NCBI GenBank assembly: GCA_015061665.1
Contig: SUWC01000010.1
Coordinates: 1 to 58,284, forward strand
Direction of reading: 5' to 3'
DNA: 58,284 bases
DNA from: Lentisphaerota bacterium
Lineage (GTDB): Bacteria > Verrucomicrobiota > Kiritimatiellia > RFP12 > UBA1067
Part shown: positions 34,073 to 43,109 of the stretch, one piece after another
Layout: every line of letters starts with the position of its first letter
Position numbering within the stretch: position 1 is the stretch's first letter
Translations under genes and position numbers: made by a program
Notes under the pieces: model-generated
The model's input: the letters and a program-made list of their open reading frames with translations, nothing else
The model's database searches: none
Told to the model about the DNA's origin: nothing

Positions 34073-34154
34073 CAAAATTTTCGAAAGAAAGTTTTTCCCT
34101 GCTGCCCGGCGACTGCTTGCCCAGGAGGTTTTCCTCTTACCCCTCCTGTTTTTT
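34073..34154 (+). ncRNA. Candidate small RNA (about 80 nt)
   Basis: Transcription from the -10 at 34061-34066 should begin near 34073. The transcript would end at the hairpin-plus-T6 at 34122-34154. Within it is no start codon with a ribosome-binding site. The sequence matches no RNA class I recognise (not tRNA, 6S or SRP RNA). Alternatively it is a leader with an attenuator for the subtilisin gene, but that gene has its own promoter downstream. Confidence 0.4.
34122..34154 (+). terminator. Intrinsic terminator
   Basis: CAGGAGG (34122-34128) pairs with CCTCCTG (34142-34148) across a 13-nt loop, followed directly by six T. Confidence 0.7.
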
Positions 34155-34188
34155 GGAACTTTCGCCGGTGCGCAGGAGTTTAAGTTTA

Positions 34189-34197
34189 TGGTATAAT
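34189..34197 (+). promoter_or_regulatory. Extended -10 promoter, leaderless subtilisin gene
   Basis: TGG-TATAAT is 7 nt before the ATG at 34205, so the mRNA should start at or near the codon. Confidence 0.7.
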
Positions 34198-34204
34198 ATT
34201 GCTA

Positions 34205-37018
34205 ATGAAGAAAGAGGCAGCCTCCTGGAAACTACTTAGGATCTTGACGGCGTCGGCGCTTTTGTGCGTCGTTGTCGGCTTGGCCGTGTGGCTTTCCCAG
34301 TGCGCCGCAAAGCCAGATTCGCCCTCGCGCCGTATGCGCAACGTGCATCCGGTAAGCCTTGCCAACCGAACTATCCAGCCCCCCGCCAAAGGCGTTGCGA
34401 CCGAGCCCAACGCGCTCTCCCCCAGGGGAACCGCCGCGTACGCCGTCCTTTGCGCTACCCCCGTCTCGCAGAAGGTGCGCGACCGCGCTGCCTCGCTCGG
34501 CGCAAAGGTCATCGGCTATCTCCCGCGCAGCGCGCTGCTCGTCGAGGCGACGCCAGGCGTCGTTTCCTCAATGCTGGGGGACGATTTCTTCGACTCCGCA
34601 GTCGCCTATCTGCCGACGGACAAGGTTCGTCAAGGCGTCAAGGCGGGCGACATCACGATTTTCCCCATTTCGGAGATTGACCGCGGGGCAATTGCGGATT
34701 TCATAGAGAGCTGCGGCGACACAGTCGTCAGGACTGGCCCAAGCACCCGGGGCTCGGTCCATGCGACGGTATGCGCAAACACACTAGAAAAGCTTGCCCA
34801 ACGGGGCGACGTGCTTTGGATTGAGCCTACGCCAAAACTCCGCGTGTGCAACGACTACGCGGTGCGCGATACAGGCGTCACCAACGTGTGGTCGAACCTC
34901 GGCTTGACGGGGAGGGGTCAGGTCATTGCGACGGCAGACACGGGGATCGACACAGGGGACTTCGAGACGCTTCATCAGGACTTCGCCAACAGGATTGTGG
35001 CGATAGAGAACATCGGCGGATATACGACGGCGGATTACTGCGGACACGGAACGCATACCGCAGGCACGATAGCAGGCGACGGGGCGATGTCTGACGGACA
35101 GTACAAGGGCGTAGCATACGAGGCCAATCTCTACGTGCAGTCCTGCGGCACGAATGCCGTCAACGACAAAGGGTATATTTTCTTCGAAAACCTGCAGACG
35201 TTTGGAGAGCTGTTTACGAAGGGAATCGCATACGATGCATACATCAACTCCGAAAGCTGGGGCGGAGATTCTGACGCGTGCTACGAAGAGTTTTCCCAGG
35301 AAGTAGACTTGGCGATGTGGTCACATCCGGAGGTGCTGGTCGTAGTCGCTGCAGGAAATGCCGGTTCGGGGCGCGGCTCGATACAGACTCCGGCGCTTGC
35401 AAAGAATGCCATTGCCGTAGGAAACGGATATTCGTCTCGGCAGGGGCGTGGCATTAACCTGCTGGTCACGTCTTCGTCCCGAGGACCGTGTGCAGACGGA
35501 CGAATCAAGCCGGACGTTGTTGCGCCAGGCAACGGGATCATCTCCACCAAGTCATCAATGCGCTCGGCTTCAGAGTACTACACCTCGATGTCCGGTACAT
35601 CCATGGCAACCCCCCACGTGGCAGGCTGCGCCGCGCTTGTCAGGCAGTGGCTTATGGACAAGCCAGAGTTCAAGGACAGGCTTCCGACGGGCGCGCTGAT
35701 CAAGGCCATACTGACGGGCGGAGCAGAGGATATGGCGGGGAACGGTTATACGGAGAACGACCAGGGGTTTGGACGCGTTGTCCTGGACGAAACGCTTGCT
35801 CCGTCGAACAGGTGCGTTAAGGTGTTTGACAGAATTGATTACTACACTGGTTCTCAGTCGCTTTACTATTTCGAGCTGACGAACTCCGCTCCGTTCGACG
35901 TGCAGCTTGCGTGGACGGATTATCCCGCTACTCTTTCGGCGAAGCAGACAATCGTGAACGACCTTGACCTTGTTGTCGAGAACAGGACGACTGGCGAATA
36001 CTGGTACGGCAACGACGTATACGGTGGCGACATGACCAACACAGTCGAGCGCGTCAGGCTCCCCGCTGCCGAGCCGGGCGAGTATTACGTCTATGTCATC
36101 GGTCAGAACGTGCCTTATGATTCCACCAGGGGCGGCTCCGCCGCTCTATACGTCCGCGGCGCTTTTGCCGACGACCAGGAGGCGGAGACGGTTCCTCTGC
36201 GCTTCTACGCATTAGTAGAGACTAAGTATTCCCGCAACGGCAAGAATGCCAGCATAAACTACCAGGGTTCGTCGCCTATTAATTGGGTGCTTCTTGATGA
36301 ATATCATATCGGCAAGGGAGCGTCGGCATCTATGGAAGTGCCCGATGCGATAGACATGCCGGAAGAATTCACCGTTGACACCATGTATTATAAGCGTAGT
36401 AGCTTTTCGCGCACGATCAGTTCATACAAAGAGAACCACACATTGCGCCTTGGCGCGGTCGCGATTACAGAAAACGACGTGGACGTGGTTGAGTCGGATT
36501 ATCTTTTCGATTCACGCGGGCTTATGGTAGATTCCATTTCCATTGATCTTTCAACTGGCAAGGACGTTGTTGGAATATACTACGACATCGAGGAACTAGC
36601 CGGGGGCTCGTCGCTTCCGCGGTGGTGGTACATGCGCAATCTGCGGGCGGCTGAAATCTCAGCGCAGGGAACACAGCCTGCATCCTCTTCCAGTCAGTAC
36701 GCCAGCGACGACGGAGATCCCGACGGCGACGGATTTTCCAATCTTGACGAGTATCGGGAAGGAACGGTTCCGGTCGACGCGATGAACTGTCCGTTCAAGG
36801 TTCTTTCCGTGTCGTCTACGAACATCGTATGGATCGGATCAAAGGCAGCCGATTTCACCGTGGAGTCGACGAGCAAGCTTGGCGCTGACGCGAACTGGAC
36901 GGCTTTGGGTGCGGAGGTCTCGTCCGACGGAGGCGTAACGAACTCCGCCTCGCTGACGCCGGGTCAAGGGGAGTCGTCAGCCCGGTTCTTCCGCGTAAAG
37001 GCCTCCCCGGCGAACTGA
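34205..37018 (+). CDS. Secreted subtilisin-family (S8) serine protease
   Basis: The product is 937 aa. An N-terminal hydrophobic segment (about 12-30) acts as signal or anchor. A pro-region of about 200 residues follows. The catalytic triad is complete: D245 in 'TADTGID', H281 in 'GHGTHTAG', S466 in 'SGTSMATPHVAG'. A P-domain-like beta region (about 540-670) follows the catalytic domain. Near the C-terminus 'DDGDPDGDGFSNLDEY' is a calcium-binding, thrombospondin-3-like repeat. A TTG six nt upstream is open but lies inside the promoter region, so ATG 34205 is chosen. It ends 7 bp from the convergent tsaE gene. Confidence 0.92.
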   Translation: MKKEAASWKLLRILTASALLCVVVGLAVWLSQCAAKPDSPSRRMRNVHPVSLANRTIQPPAKGVATEPNALSPRGTAAYAVLCATPVSQKVRDRAASLGAKVIGYLPRSALLVEATPGVVSSMLGDDFFDSAVAYLPTDKVRQGVKAGDITIFPISEIDRGAIADFIESCGDTVVRTGPSTRGSVHATVCANTLEKLAQRGDVLWIEPTPKLRVCNDYAVRDTGVTNVWSNLGLTGRGQVIATADTGIDTGDFETLHQDFANRIVAIENIGGYTTADYCGHGTHTAGTIAGDGAMSDGQYKGVAYEANLYVQSCGTNAVNDKGYIFFENLQTFGELFTKGIAYDAYINSESWGGDSDACYEEFSQEVDLAMWSHPEVLVVVAAGNAGSGRGSIQTPALAKNAIAVGNGYSSRQGRGINLLVTSSSRGPCADGRIKPDVVAPGNGIISTKSSMRSASEYYTSMSGTSMATPHVAGCAALVRQWLMDKPEFKDRLPTGALIKAILTGGAEDMAGNGYTENDQGFGRVVLDETLAPSNRCVKVFDRIDYYTGSQSLYYFELTNSAPFDVQLAWTDYPATLSAKQTIVNDLDLVVENRTTGEYWYGNDVYGGDMTNTVERVRLPAAEPGEYYVYVIGQNVPYDSTRGGSAALYVRGAFADDQEAETVPLRFYALVETKYSRNGKNASINYQGSSPINWVLLDEYHIGKGASASMEVPDAIDMPEEFTVDTMYYKRSSFSRTISSYKENHTLRLGAVAITENDVDVVESDYLFDSRGLMVDSISIDLSTGKDVVGIYYDIEELAGGSSLPRWWYMRNLRAAEISAQGTQPASSSSQYASDDGDPDGDGFSNLDEYREGTVPVDAMNCPFKVLSVSSTNIVWIGSKAADFTVESTSKLGADANWTALGAEVSSDGGVTNSASLTPGQGESSARFFRVKASPAN

Positions 37019-37025
37019 CGTGGCG

Positions 37026-37448
37026 CTAGAACGTGATTCTGCGCGATTCCTCTCCGTCGTCCGCGTGGTGGAAGGAGATTCGCTTTGCATCGGACGGAAT
37101 GAGTGCGCCCGCGCGCTCCGGCCATTCGACTACGAGCATCGCGCCGCGCGCAAGGTAGTCCTCCCAGCCGATCGCAAGGACATCGTCTTCGTTGTGAAGG
37201 CGGTAGAGGTCCATGTGAACGAGAAGCCGTCCGTCGTCCGAGCCGTGCTCCTGGACAATGCAGAACGTCGGCGAGGTGACGCGCCCCCTGAACCCAAGCG
37301 CTGCGGCGAGCCCCTGCGTAAACGTCGTCTTCCCGGCGCCTAGGTCCCCCTCGAGGCACACGACGTCGCCCGGTTTCATCTCCTTCGCGAATTCACGCGC
37401 GAGGGACCACGTCTCCTCTACGGACTTTACATCATAAGAACCCTTCAT
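37026..37448 (-). CDS. tsaE: tRNA t6A biosynthesis ATPase TsaE
   Basis: The product is 140 aa, the usual size. TsaE is the ATPase that helps the TsaB-TsaD complex make N6-threonylcarbamoyladenosine at position 37 of ANN-decoding tRNAs. The P-loop is 'GDLGAGKTT' (34-42), followed by 'GRVTSPTF' and 'HMDLYRL', both hallmarks of the family. It is the last gene of the ribH operon; its start lies 17 nt inside the preceding gene. Confidence 0.92.
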   Translation of the reverse strand: MKGSYDVKSVEETWSLAREFAKEMKPGDVVCLEGDLGAGKTTFTQGLAAALGFRGRVTSPTFCIVQEHGSDDGRLLVHMDLYRLHNEDDVLAIGWEDYLARGAMLVVEWPERAGALIPSDAKRISFHHADDGEESRRITF

Positions 37449-38370
37449 CGTATAGCTCCTTGAAGCTGCGCTTTATGTAGTCGTTCGTGAACGCCGTTGA
37501 ATGCGGCATCGCGATTATGTTTTTGTTCCTCGCGTCCCACAGCGGAGATAGTCCTTCGCCGTCTCCAGCGCGTGGATTCAGCACGGTCGGCTCGTTTTTG
37601 AAGACGTCGAGATATGCGCCTGATAGCTTCCCCGCCAAGATCGCCTTCGCGAGCGCATGTTCGTCAACCGCGTTGCCGCGTCCGATATTGATGACGACGG
37701 CCCCGATGGGGAGTTTTGAGAGCAGGCGCTGGCAGAGGAAATCGTCCGTTCCCGTGTCGCTCGGAAGTGCCATTATGAACCACTTGGCGCTCTTCATTTC
37801 ACTTGGCATTTCCTTGATGTTCGATCGGCTGAAGCCATGGACGTCTACGCCGAGCGCGGTCAGCTTGTCTCCGATGGCGCGGCCGATTTTGCCGTATCCG
37901 GCGATGACGGCCTTCGTTCCCGCGATGGTGAACATCCCCTCGCCGAATCTCTCCCTCGGCCAGATGCCGCGTCCTGCGAGACGCTCGGACTGCACGCGGA
38001 AGAAGCCGCGCGCCCAGGCGAGCATGAAGCCTGCGACGGACTCCGCTATGACCGGACCGTGGAACCCGCCGAAGTGCACCTTCACGCCCTCGGGCGCGTC
38101 CCTCCATGCGACGAGTTCGCGTCCCGCGCCTGGGGTTGCCAGCACCTTCAGCTTGGGCGCGAGCGCAAACCATTCCTTCTTGAAAGACCAGACTATTGCG
38201 TGCGTTGCCCTGGGAAGGCTGCGCAGGAACGAAGCCTCGGTCTTGACGCGCTGCACCCTGCTACCCTCGGGGACAAGCTCTTCCAGAAACTTGATGTCGC
38301 TGTCGTTGGCGCGGAAGCATCTTTCCGGCCACTCGAGCCATACGAGGCAGTTGATTGGTTCTCTTGTCAT
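37432..38370 (-). CDS. D-isomer-specific 2-hydroxyacid dehydrogenase
   Basis: The product is 312 aa. The NAD-binding motif 'GYGKIG' lies at 158-163. Catalytic residues are R231 ('NIGRGNAVDE'), E260 ('VFKNEP') and H290 ('MPHSTAF'). The substrate is not readable; glyoxylate/hydroxypyruvate or phosphoglycerate-like acids are possible. It starts 1 nt inside the dsbD stop (TAATG) and ends inside tsaE, so it is a coupled operon member. Confidence 0.88.
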   Translation of the reverse strand: MTREPINCLVWLEWPERCFRANDSDIKFLEELVPEGSRVQRVKTEASFLRSLPRATHAIVWSFKKEWFALAPKLKVLATPGAGRELVAWRDAPEGVKVHFGGFHGPVIAESVAGFMLAWARGFFRVQSERLAGRGIWPRERFGEGMFTIAGTKAVIAGYGKIGRAIGDKLTALGVDVHGFSRSNIKEMPSEMKSAKWFIMALPSDTGTDDFLCQRLLSKLPIGAVVINIGRGNAVDEHALAKAILAGKLSGAYLDVFKNEPTVLNPRAGDGEGLSPLWDARNKNIIAMPHSTAFTNDYIKRSFKELYDEGFL

Positions 38371-39641
38371 TATTCGGCCTTCTGCTCCTGGTAGATGGCG
38401 AACGCGGGGAGTCCCATGACGTCTTCAAAGCCTGGGAGCTTGCGGAGCTCGCGCATGTCCTCCGCCTGGAGCTTGATTACGGTGAAGTCCTTGAGCGCGT
38501 CCTTTACGCTCGCGTCGGTGAAGACGAACTTTTCCATCGCCGTGCAGTTCTTGCACCAGGTCGCCCAGCAGTCGACGAGAACCGGACGCTTCGCCGAGGC
38601 GAGCGCGTCGGCGAACGTCGAAGGCGTGGCGGCGATAACCCCGTTCGCGTTTTCGCTTTGCGCGGACTTGGTTCCCGCGAAGCCGCGGTATGCGAGAAAT
38701 CCGTACCATGCGGCAAGTCCGAGGACGACAAGTCCGAATATCTTGTTTACCGTCTTCATCCATGCGCCGGGCTTGGGCAGAACCTGCATTCCCGCGCCTG
38801 CGAACGGCCATGGAAGCGCCATGCCGAGCCCAAGGACGAACGGAAGGGCGAGCGCGATGTGGTTGCCCTGGGCGGAGAGGTCTGCGGTAAGAAGCAGCAC
38901 TGCGATTAGAATCGGCGCGACGCACGCTCCGGCAAGTATCGCGCTTACCGCGCCCATGACGAAGGCGAAGAGCCCTGGAAGCATCGTCGCGCGCTTCGCG
39001 GCAAAAGTGCCGCGCCCGCGCGAGAGGTCGATTGCGAATACCTCCATCAGCGCCAGCGCGAGGAGGACGAAAAGAACGGCGACTGCGGAGTTGAACCACG
39101 GGTTGGACTGTATCTCGCCGAACGCCATGCCGCCTGCGGCGGCGAGGATCCCGAGCGTTCCGTATGCGAGCGCGATGCCGAGCCCGTAGAGCGCGCCGCG
39201 TGTCGCGGACTTCCCGATGACCATCAGGTTGATCGGCACCATCGGCAGAACGCACGGCGTCAGGTTCATCGCGAGTCCGCCGAAGAACGCGAGGATGACG
39301 ACGATCCACCACGACTTCCCAGCCAGAGGAGACTCCTTGCCGCCGCCTGCTGATGCCTCGCCATTTATGAATGCGAGAAACTCGGGGACTTTCATGTATC
39401 CTTGCGCAATCCTTCCCTCTTCCCTCATCCCTCTTCCCTCATCCCCTATCCCTCTTCCCTCTTCCCCCTCCACCTTCACTGCGTCTGGCGGGAGCATCAT
39501 GCACACTTGGTCAGTGCATATCGTCTTCACTCCGCCGATTTCGTGTACTTCGCCTTCGATGCGCTGTCCGTCGATTATGTAGACGTCGGCGCAGAGTGCG
39601 GACGCGAGGAGCATGGCGGCTGTTGCGATGATATGCTTCAT
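38370..39641 (-). CDS. dsbD: Thiol:disulfide interchange protein DsbD, short N-terminus
   Basis: DsbD moves electrons from cytoplasmic thioredoxin to periplasmic thiol proteins. Of 423 aa, residues 1-18 are a signal peptide. About 110 residues replace the usual nDsbD immunoglobulin-like domain, which is absent. Eight membrane segments follow, with the conserved 'NLTPCVLPMVPI' and 'GACVAP' cysteines. The C-terminal thioredoxin domain has 'CWATWCKNC'. Residues 58-77 are encoded by a heptad array. It starts 4 nt inside ispH and belongs to the ribH operon. With no nDsbD it may hand electrons to separate proteins, as CcdA-type systems do. Confidence 0.88.
   Translation of the reverse strand: MKHIIATAAMLLASALCADVYIIDGQRIEGEVHEIGGVKTICTDQVCMMLPPDAVKVEGEEGRGIGDEGRGMREEGRIAQGYMKVPEFLAFINGEASAGGGKESPLAGKSWWIVVILAFFGGLAMNLTPCVLPMVPINLMVIGKSATRGALYGLGIALAYGTLGILAAAGGMAFGEIQSNPWFNSAVAVLFVLLALALMEVFAIDLSRGRGTFAAKRATMLPGLFAFVMGAVSAILAGACVAPILIAVLLLTADLSAQGNHIALALPFVLGLGMALPWPFAGAGMQVLPKPGAWMKTVNKIFGLVVLGLAAWYGFLAYRGFAGTKSAQSENANGVIAATPSTFADALASAKRPVLVDCWATWCKNCTAMEKFVFTDASVKDALKDFTVIKLQAEDMRELRKLPGFEDVMGLPAFAIYQEQKAE
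39413..39468 (-). repeat. Heptad array (GAGGGAA/T, x8) in dsbD
   Basis: On the plus strand this reads as eight 7-bp units of the type TTCCCTC/ATCCCTC. On the coding strand it is G-rich and encodes 'GEEGRGIGDEGRGMREEGR' in the periplasmic N-terminal segment. Confidence 0.9.
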
Positions 39642-40465
39642 GACATCTTCTCCAGTTCTCGTATTACTTCGTTGAAAAAGTCTTCGGGCGTCGAAGCGCC
39701 GCTTGTGACGCCGAGCCTGTCTATGGCCGACAGGTCCAGCGCGCGCACTTCGTCAAGCGTCCCCGCCCTGAACGTGCGGCAGCGTGCGACTTCGCAGAGG
39801 CGGCGGGTATTGGATGAATTTGCGCTGCCAAGGACAAGCACTGCGTCGCCGTCGAACGACTTGACGGCGTCCTGGCGCTCCTTCGTGGCGTTGCATACTT
39901 CGGCCATCGTCTCGACGTCGTATCGCATCCTCAGCTTTTCTACCGAAAAAGCGACGTCGTCCGCGTTCATCGTCGTCTGCGATACGACCCCGATCTTAGC
40001 GCCGTCGGGAAAGGATACGGACTGTGCGTCTGCGGTGCACTGGCACATTCCGCCAAGCGACTCGATCTCCCCGACGATTCCCCTGGCCTCGGCGTGGCCG
40101 GAATGCCCGAGGACTACGACAGGGAGGCCTCTTTGCACGAAGTCGCGTGCGGCTTTGTGGACGCGGGTGACAAACGGACACGTCGCGTCGACTATTTCAA
40201 GGCCGTGCTGTACGGCGAGTTCCCTGACCTTGGGGCTTACGCCGTGGGCGGAGAAAAGGACAGTCGCGCCAGGGGGGATTTCCGCAATGTCCTCGACGAA
40301 GACGAAGCCCTTGGCGCGGAGTCCCTCGACGACTATCTGGTTGTGGACGAGTTCATGGAGGCAGTAGACCGCGCCGTTCGAGCGACCGGCCAGCGAGAGA
40401 GCTTTCTTCAGCGCGGCGGTAACGCCTGCGCAGAATCCGTGAGGATGAAGCACCTCGACAGTCAT
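39638..40465 (-). CDS. ispH: 4-hydroxy-3-methylbut-2-enyl diphosphate reductase
   Basis: The product is 275 aa. IspH is the last enzyme of the methylerythritol phosphate pathway and makes IPP and DMAPP with an iron-sulfur cluster. The three cluster cysteines are C12 ('GFCAGV'), C96 ('DATCPFV') and C191 ('VCNATKERQ'). 'LVHNQIVVEGLRAKG' and 'VLFSAHGVSP' are family signatures. It lies in the middle of the ribH operon, 4 bp from mazG and overlapping dsbD by 4 nt. Confidence 0.95.
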   Translation of the reverse strand: MTVEVLHPHGFCAGVTAALKKALSLAGRSNGAVYCLHELVHNQIVVEGLRAKGFVFVEDIAEIPPGATVLFSAHGVSPKVRELAVQHGLEIVDATCPFVTRVHKAARDFVQRGLPVVVLGHSGHAEARGIVGEIESLGGMCQCTADAQSVSFPDGAKIGVVSQTTMNADDVAFSVEKLRMRYDVETMAEVCNATKERQDAVKSFDGDAVLVLGSANSSNTRRLCEVARCRTFRAGTLDEVRALDLSAIDRLGVTSGASTPEDFFNEVIRELEKMS

Positions 40466-40469
40466 TCCG

Positions 40470-41279
40470 TCATTCCTTGGCCTTGGCCTCGTCCCATAGC
40501 TCGTCCATCTCGGCGAGCGTCATGTCCTTGAGGTTGCGCCCTGCGGACTTGGCGGACTCCTCGACGTGCCTGAAGCGACGTGCGAATCGGGAGGTCGTCA
40601 GCTCGGCGGCGCTTTCAGCGTCCACGCCGAGGTGCCTTGCGAGGTTGCAGACCGCGAAGACAAGGTCGCCGAGCTCCTCCTTGACTCGCGTCGCGTCGGC
40701 TGGCGCTATCTTCGAGCCGTCGCCGCCGACTTTGTCGATCTCGGCGCGAAGCTCGGCGATCTCCTCGTTGATCTTCTCCCAGGGGCCTTCGGCGTCCTTC
40801 CAGTCGAATCCGACGCGTGCGGCCTTTTCCTGCGTGCGCTGGGCCTTTAGAAGGGCGGGAAGGGTGCTTGGCACGCCGTCGAGCGCGCTGTGGCGCTTTT
40901 CCTTCTTGTGCTCGAGCTGCTTGATCTGCTCCCAGTTGCGCAGCACAGTCGCCGGGTCGTCGGCCTTGACGTCGCCGAAGACGTGCGGATGGCGGTGGAC
41001 GAGCTTGTCTGAAATGGCGTTCGCCACGTCGTCGAAGGAGAAGCGTCCCTCCTGCTCCGCCATGACGCTCTGGAACATGATCTGGAGAAGCACGTCGCCA
41101 AGCTCCTCGACGTAGTTCGCCTTCTCCTCCGGATGGTCCATGGCGGAGAGAAGCTCGTACGTTTCCTCGAGGAGGCATGGCTTGAGCGACTCGAGCGTCT
41201 GGACGCGATCCCACGGGCAGCCCCGCTCGGGATCGCGCAGACGCGTCATGATCGAATGCAGTCTTTCGATTCCTGTCAT
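40470..41279 (-). CDS. mazG: Nucleoside triphosphate pyrophosphohydrolase MazG
   Basis: The product is 269 aa with two MazG repeats, the usual length. It hydrolyses nucleoside triphosphates to monophosphates and pyrophosphate. The N-terminal repeat has 'LLEETYELLSAMD' and 'EELGDVLLQIMF', and the metal site is the Glu/Asp set in these helices. The second repeat has 'VKEELGDLVFAVCNLAR'. The gene starts 1 bp after the pfp stop. PPi released by MazG could feed the neighbouring PPi-dependent kinase, which is inference. Confidence 0.93.
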   Translation of the reverse strand: MTGIERLHSIMTRLRDPERGCPWDRVQTLESLKPCLLEETYELLSAMDHPEEKANYVEELGDVLLQIMFQSVMAEQEGRFSFDDVANAISDKLVHRHPHVFGDVKADDPATVLRNWEQIKQLEHKKEKRHSALDGVPSTLPALLKAQRTQEKAARVGFDWKDAEGPWEKINEEIAELRAEIDKVGGDGSKIAPADATRVKEELGDLVFAVCNLARHLGVDAESAAELTTSRFARRFRHVEESAKSAGRNLKDMTLAEMDELWDEAKAKE

Positions 41280-41280
41280 C

Positions 41281-42513
41281 TTACTTGGAGCTCGCGCGCT
41301 TCTTGCGGGGGAAGGGCTGTCCGATCTCGGCCAGCATGCTCTTGAACCCGGCCTTGTGGATGTTGAAGGGCTTGCCTCCTTTGATGCGCGGGAACTCGCA
41401 CGCGCGCAGCTCGCCGCGCTTGTTCTCGTCCTGTCCGATCACGCCCGAGACGCCCGAGAGGGCGCACTCGACGGCCTTCTTCGCGCAGCTCTCGATGAGC
41501 TTGAGATCCTTGCGGTTGGGCGCGGCCGCGCGGGCGAAGTAGCCCGACTTGAATACCTGCACCTTTTCCGCGCCGAGCAGCTCGCCGAAGCGCTTGCCGA
41601 TGTACTGTCCGACGTTGACCTTGTCGAGCCTGGGGTGGCCGAACGCGTCGACGGGAACTTCCTCGCCCCTGGCCTTCATCTCCTTGATGATGTCCGAGAC
41701 GCCGGCGCCTTCGGAGACGAAGATGTTGACGGAGTCGTTCTTGTCCATGACGGCGCGCAGGCGCTTGGCCTCTTCCTCGAAATCGACGACCGCCTCTGGC
41801 ACGTAGACCGCGTGGACCTCCTGGCGTTCGCGCGTGAGCTTGAACTCGGGGAGGAACTGGGTGCGCGAGAGCATCTTGCGGTAGCACTCGGCGGTCATGT
41901 AGGTTAGCCAGCCGCAGTTGCGCCCCATGACCTCGTGGATCGTGAGCGCGCGCGGGTTGGCGCTGTTTTCCTTTACGACGTTCATGAAGAACTTGGCGCC
42001 TTCCTCGGCCGCGGTCCATGCGCCGAGCGACTGCTTGATGGGATAGACGTCGTTGTCGATCGTCTTGGGGAGCCCGACGACGATGAGGGGGTAGTTGTTC
42101 TTGGCGAGGTACTCGGCGAGGTCGGCGGCAGTCGTGTTCGTGTCGTCTCCGCCGATGGTGTGAAGGACATCTACGCCGTCCTTGACGAGCTGGTCGGCTG
42201 CGACCTTGAGGGGGTCTTCGCCTTCCTTGACGAGCCCGCGCTTGACGCAGTCCTTGACGTTCGTGAGCTTGACGCGGCTGTTTCCGATCGGGGAGCCGCC
42301 GTGCTTCGTGAGGACGAGGGCGTTCTTGCGGACTTCAGGCGTGACCTTGATCGAGTCGCCCTTGAGGAGTCCCATATAGCCGTTGATGTAGCCGATCATC
42401 TCGACTTTCGGAGCGACGCGGTTGTATTCGTCGATGAGGAAGCCGATGGAGCTTGAGAGGCATGGTGCGAGACCGCCTGCCGTGAGGAACGCGACTTTTT
42501 TGACCTGTTTCAT
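41281..42513 (-). CDS. pfp: PPi-dependent phosphofructokinase
   Basis: The product is 410 aa. The sequence 'GGDDTNT' (121-127) has Asp where ATP-type enzymes have Gly, and 'PKTIDND' (149-155) has Lys150; both mark pyrophosphate as phosphoryl donor. It converts fructose 6-phosphate to the 1,6-bisphosphate reversibly. 'EVMGRNCGWL' is also typical. It is the second gene of the ribH operon and starts 43 bp after the ribH stop. No ATP-type enzyme is in the window. Confidence 0.93.
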   Translation of the reverse strand: MKQVKKVAFLTAGGLAPCLSSSIGFLIDEYNRVAPKVEMIGYINGYMGLLKGDSIKVTPEVRKNALVLTKHGGSPIGNSRVKLTNVKDCVKRGLVKEGEDPLKVAADQLVKDGVDVLHTIGGDDTNTTAADLAEYLAKNNYPLIVVGLPKTIDNDVYPIKQSLGAWTAAEEGAKFFMNVVKENSANPRALTIHEVMGRNCGWLTYMTAECYRKMLSRTQFLPEFKLTRERQEVHAVYVPEAVVDFEEEAKRLRAVMDKNDSVNIFVSEGAGVSDIIKEMKARGEEVPVDAFGHPRLDKVNVGQYIGKRFGELLGAEKVQVFKSGYFARAAAPNRKDLKLIESCAKKAVECALSGVSGVIGQDENKRGELRACEFPRIKGGKPFNIHKAGFKSMLAEIGQPFPRKKRASSK

Positions 42514-42556
42514 TTTTAGTTGTATTGTGTTTGGGGTGTGTTCGAAAACTGCCGTG

Positions 42557-43027
42557 TCACATTGCGTTGATTGCGCTGAGGACGTTTGCCGTCTCGATGG
42601 CGGCCTGCATGGCGGCGAAGCCCTTGTTGCCCTGCTTGGTCCCGCAGCGCTCGACCGCCTGCTCGAGGTTTTCGGCCGTCACGACGCCGTCCGTCACGGG
42701 GATCCCGGAGGCGAGCGAGATTTCGGAGAACGCGCGCGCGGTCGTCTGGTTGATGAGGTCCGCGTGGGCGGTCGCGCCCTGCACGACCGCGCCGAGGCAG
42801 ACGATGGCGTCGACTTCGCCCCTGCTGGCGAGCTTCTTCGCGACGACGGGAAGCTCGTATGCCCCCGGGACGCGCACGAGCAGAAGGTCGTCGGAACTTC
42901 CGCCCAGGCGCGTGAAGGCGTCCGCAGCGCCCTTGACGAGCTGCTCGGTAAGGAAGCTGTTGAATCTGCTGACGACGATGGCCGCCCTAAGACCTTTCGC
43001 AAGAAGATCGCCATTGATTTCATTCAT
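42557..43027 (-). CDS. ribH: 6,7-dimethyl-8-ribityllumazine synthase
   Basis: The product is 156 aa, the usual size. It condenses ribitylaminouracil with dihydroxybutanone phosphate in riboflavin synthesis. Signatures are 'VVSRFNSFLTEQLVKGA' near residue 20, 'VPGAYELP' in the middle, 'GAVVQGATAHADLI' with the catalytic His, and 'GTKQGNKG' near the end. It heads a seven-gene operon down to tsaE. GGAGAG precedes the start by 6 nt. Confidence 0.95.
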   Translation of the reverse strand: MNEINGDLLAKGLRAAIVVSRFNSFLTEQLVKGAADAFTRLGGSSDDLLLVRVPGAYELPVVAKKLASRGEVDAIVCLGAVVQGATAHADLINQTTARAFSEISLASGIPVTDGVVTAENLEQAVERCGTKQGNKGFAAMQAAIETANVLSAINAM

Positions 43028-43073
43028 CTTGATTCTCTCCGTTCTAGCCTTTTTCAGGCCAATTTTGCCGTAA

Positions 43074-43082
43074 ATTGTATCA
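43074..43082 (-). promoter_or_regulatory. Extended -10 promoter of the ribH operon
   Basis: TGA-TACAAT reads on the minus strand from 43082 to 43074, about 46 nt before the ribH ATG. Confidence 0.5.
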
Positions 43083-43109
43083 TAAATAGGCCGTTTCGGT
43101 CAAATTTTG

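Noticed and set aside
34199-34204. TTG start of the subtilisin gene
   Set aside because: It lies between the -10 box and ATG, upstream of the expected transcription start.
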